From assembly GCA_019414465.1 (NCBI GenBank), contig DXLY01000006.1, positions 14,714 to 41,903 of the forward strand: 27,190 nt of DNA, in the 5' to 3' direction. This DNA comes from Collinsella sp. GTDB lineage: Bacteria > Actinomycetota > Coriobacteriia > Coriobacteriales > Coriobacteriaceae. Below are positions 25,482 through 27,190 of the stretch, one piece after another. How positions within the stretch are numbered: the first letter of the stretch is position 1; each line of letters begins with the position of its first letter. Made by a program: the position numbers and the translations under genes. The notes beneath the pieces were generated by a model. It searched no databases. It had not been told where the DNA came from and worked only from the letters and a program-made list of their open reading frames with translations.

Positions 25482-26216
25482 ATGTCCGAAGGCTGGAACA
25501 TCCTGGTGGTTGATGATGAGCCTCCAATTAGGGCTGAGCTACGCTATCTGTTGGAAAAGGATATGCGTGTGGGCCAGATTGCCGAGGCGGGCAATGTTAC
25601 CGAAGCCGTGGAGTCGATTCTGTCGAACAAGCCCGACGTGCTGTTTTTAGACATTACCATGCCCGGTCGCTCGGGAATTGAGCTTGCCGAGACGCTGCAG
25701 AACCTAAAGACGCCGCCGGTCGTGGTGTTTGTGACGGCATTTGCCGAGTACGCGGCCGATGCCTATAACCTCGATGCCGTCGATTACGTCGTCAAACCGG
25801 TCGAGGATGCCCGCCTGTCAAAGGCACTCGACAAGATCGAGACTGCTCTGGGTGCTCGCCGTGTCGTCCATGCTCCGCGCCAGCCTTTGCGCCTGACGGT
25901 GGATCGCGGGGGCAAAAGGGTGTTCATTCCCGTGGCGGATGTCTGCTACTTTGAGGCGCGCGCCGATTTTTGCAATGCGGTCTGTGCCGAGGGAACATAC
26001 CTGATCAATGAGTCGATTTCCTCGCTCGAGCGGCGTCTGGCCTCCGAGGGTTTTATTCGTGTCCACCGCAGTTATCTGGTCAATTTGGAAGACGTGCATA
26101 ATGTCGAGATCGGCTCCACGGGCCTGATGGAGCTCAGGCTCGACCGCGTGAGCTCGACGGTGCCCGTGTCCCGCCGTCGCGCTGCCGAGGTCAAGGCGCA
26201 CTTGGGACTTGCGTAG
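25482..26216 (+). CDS. LytTR-family response regulator
   Basis: A 244-residue cytoplasmic DNA-binding regulator, partner of the kinase upstream. The receiver domain (about 5-120) has acidic Asp11/Asp12, phospho-acceptor Asp57 in LFLDITMP, the Thr/Ala switch in FVTAFAEYA and the conserved Lys in YVVKPVE. The LytTR DNA-binding domain (about 140-240) has the typical KRVFIPVADVCYFEA start and GFIRVHRSYLVNLEDV core. The ribosome site is AGAGGGGAAG. LytTR regulators bind pairs of short direct repeats; I did not find a convincing pair nearby. Targets are unknown; the transporter-amidohydrolase pair upstream is one candidate by position only. Confidence 0.93.
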   Translation: MSEGWNILVVDDEPPIRAELRYLLEKDMRVGQIAEAGNVTEAVESILSNKPDVLFLDITMPGRSGIELAETLQNLKTPPVVVFVTAFAEYAADAYNLDAVDYVVKPVEDARLSKALDKIETALGARRVVHAPRQPLRLTVDRGGKRVFIPVADVCYFEARADFCNAVCAEGTYLINESISSLERRLASEGFIRVHRSYLVNLEDVHNVEIGSTGLMELRLDRVSSTVPVSRRRAAEVKAHLGLA

Positions 26217-26262
26217 GCGGTCTGCATGCCATCGTTTATCGCCGCAGGTTTGGCATGACCGC
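26217..26262 (+). other. Imperfect hairpin after the LytTR gene
   Basis: GCGGT (26217-26221) with ACCGC (26258-26262), and CATGCCA (26225-26231) with TGGCATG (26251-26257), separated by a three-base bulge. No T-run follows, so it may be only a weak terminator. Confidence 0.45.
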
Positions 26263-26308
26263 ACGGTGGGCATAATGGGTGACATCGAATGAAATCGAAA
26301 GGATCATT

Positions 26309-27190
26309 ATGCCCGCGCTCATTACGCATCATCTGTTTGGCGAAGAAAGTATCGACCGTCTTCCGCAGGGCGTTATCACGTCCGACGAGGAGCGCATCGC
26401 CTTTATCCTGGGAAACCAAGGTCCCGACCCGTTTTTCTTCCACATGCTCACGCCGCGCATTTCCGACTGTACGTTGCTTGCTCAGGTCATGCACCGCTCG
26501 CGCATGTCGCGCCAGTTCTCATGCCTGCGCGACGGCGTGTCGCACCTGCAGCCGCGCGACGCCAATCTGGGCCGCGCCTTTGCGCTGGGCCTGCTGTCGC
26601 ACTATGTGCTCGACCGCAATGCCCACCCCTTTGTCTACGAGCAGCAGTTTGGCATTGTTGAGTCCGACCCCGAGCTCGAGGCTTCGGGCAGTCAAGTTCA
26701 CGCCGTGCTCGAAAGCGACCTGGACGTGCTGATGCTGCAGCTTAAACGTGACGGGGCCACGGTCGAGGATTATCCGCCGGCGGGCGAGATCGTCACCACC
26801 GACCGCATCAATCGCGTGGCCGGTGTGCTGATGAGCTACGTCGCCGGGCGCGTGTACGGTATCGACATCCCGGCGGGGGAGTACGCCGGCGCCGTAGCCG
26901 ACATGCAGCTGCTCTACCGCACTATCGAGCCGGCCGGTTCGGCCAAGACGCGCGCGATTGCCCTGCTCGAGGGCTTGGTGCACGATTATTCGCTGCTCGA
27001 CGGCCTTGCGCACCGTGTGACGACCGAGCTGCCCGAGCGTACCGGCAACCTGGGCCACTTGGCATGGAAGAACCCCTTTACTGACGAGGTCTCGAACGAG
27101 AGTTTCCCCGAGGTCTTTGACCGCGCGCTGGTCGATTACGAGTGCACGGTCGCCCGCTTTATCGAGACCGGCGATATGGAAGCCGTGACC
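26309..27190 (+). CDS. Zinc-dependent phospholipase C-like protein (3' end outside window)
   Basis: The frame stays open from ATG 26309 to the last base, giving 294 residues. AAAGGA precedes the start at normal spacing. The protein begins MPALITHHLFGEESIDRLP and has a mainly helical, His/Asp-rich N-terminal half: HH at 7-8, NQGPDPFFFH near 36-45, and FALGLLSHYVLDRNAHPFVYE near 90-110, where the SHY..D...HP arrangement matches the metal-binding pattern of the bacterial zinc-dependent phospholipase C family. A later GNLGHLAWKNPF segment is also seen. No signal peptide is visible, unlike secreted toxins of that family, so an intracellular or non-lipase role is possible. Family assignment rests on motifs recalled, not a search. 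Confidence 0.7.
   Translation, partial: MPALITHHLFGEESIDRLPQGVITSDEERIAFILGNQGPDPFFFHMLTPRISDCTLLAQVMHRSRMSRQFSCLRDGVSHLQPRDANLGRAFALGLLSHYVLDRNAHPFVYEQQFGIVESDPELEASGSQVHAVLESDLDVLMLQLKRDGATVEDYPPAGEIVTTDRINRVAGVLMSYVAGRVYGIDIPAGEYAGAVADMQLLYRTIEPAGSAKTRAIALLEGLVHDYSLLDGLAHRVTTELPERTGNLGHLAWKNPFTDEVSNESFPEVFDRALVDYECTVARFIETGDMEAVT

Overview
The window is GC-rich actinobacterial DNA. It most resembles a gut Coriobacteriia genome of the Collinsella/Olsenella type. That placement is an inference from the gene content: a fused pyruvate:ferredoxin oxidoreductase, a full arginine deiminase pathway, cellobiose-type PTS genes, and C-ending codons in the highly expressed genes. No rRNA, tRNA, CRISPR array or transposase gene was found.

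Layout. (1) 1-574: remains or 3' part of an FHA-domain gene. (2) 1025-4564: single-chain pyruvate:ferredoxin oxidoreductase (nifJ), ended by a terminator nested in a long perfect inverted repeat. (3) 5219-13304: an arginine-catabolism block. It has a stand-alone carbamate kinase (arcC copy 1); a leftward pair of a divergent arginine deiminase (arcA1) and an XRE/S24-like regulator; and a rightward operon arcD-arcA2-arcB-arcC copy 2. The two arcC copies are near-identical over about 1.05 kb, including their terminators. The divergent arcA1/arcD gap carries palindromic operator-like sites. (4) 13411-13563: a cluster of short dispersed repeats. (5) 13738-19234: a beta-glucoside uptake module, with a LicR-type PRD activator, EIIA, EIIB, EIIC and a GH1 6-phospho-beta-glucosidase. 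(6) 19285-19690: more dispersed repeats, touching the stop codon of a leftward gene for a membrane-anchored C39-like protein (19688-20719). (7) 21080-23940: an APC-family amino-acid transporter followed by a metal-dependent amidohydrolase. (8) 24052-26216: a LytS/YehU-type sensor kinase with a GAF-like region and a LytTR response regulator. (9) 26309-27190: the start of a zinc-dependent phospholipase C-like gene that runs off the window.

How the parts fit. The arc block imports arginine in exchange for ornithine (ArcD), deiminates it (ArcA), phosphorolyses citrulline (ArcB) and makes ATP from carbamoyl phosphate (ArcC). Pyruvate oxidation by NifJ and PTS cellobiose fermentation fit the same anaerobic lifestyle. 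The least ordinary part is the arc block: a second, active-site-altered arginine deiminase co-transcribed with a LexA-fold regulator that seems to lack the autocleavage lysine, facing the main operon across paired TTGATG/CATCAA dyads. I see no wholly unknown multi-gene system; most other genes belong to well-known families.
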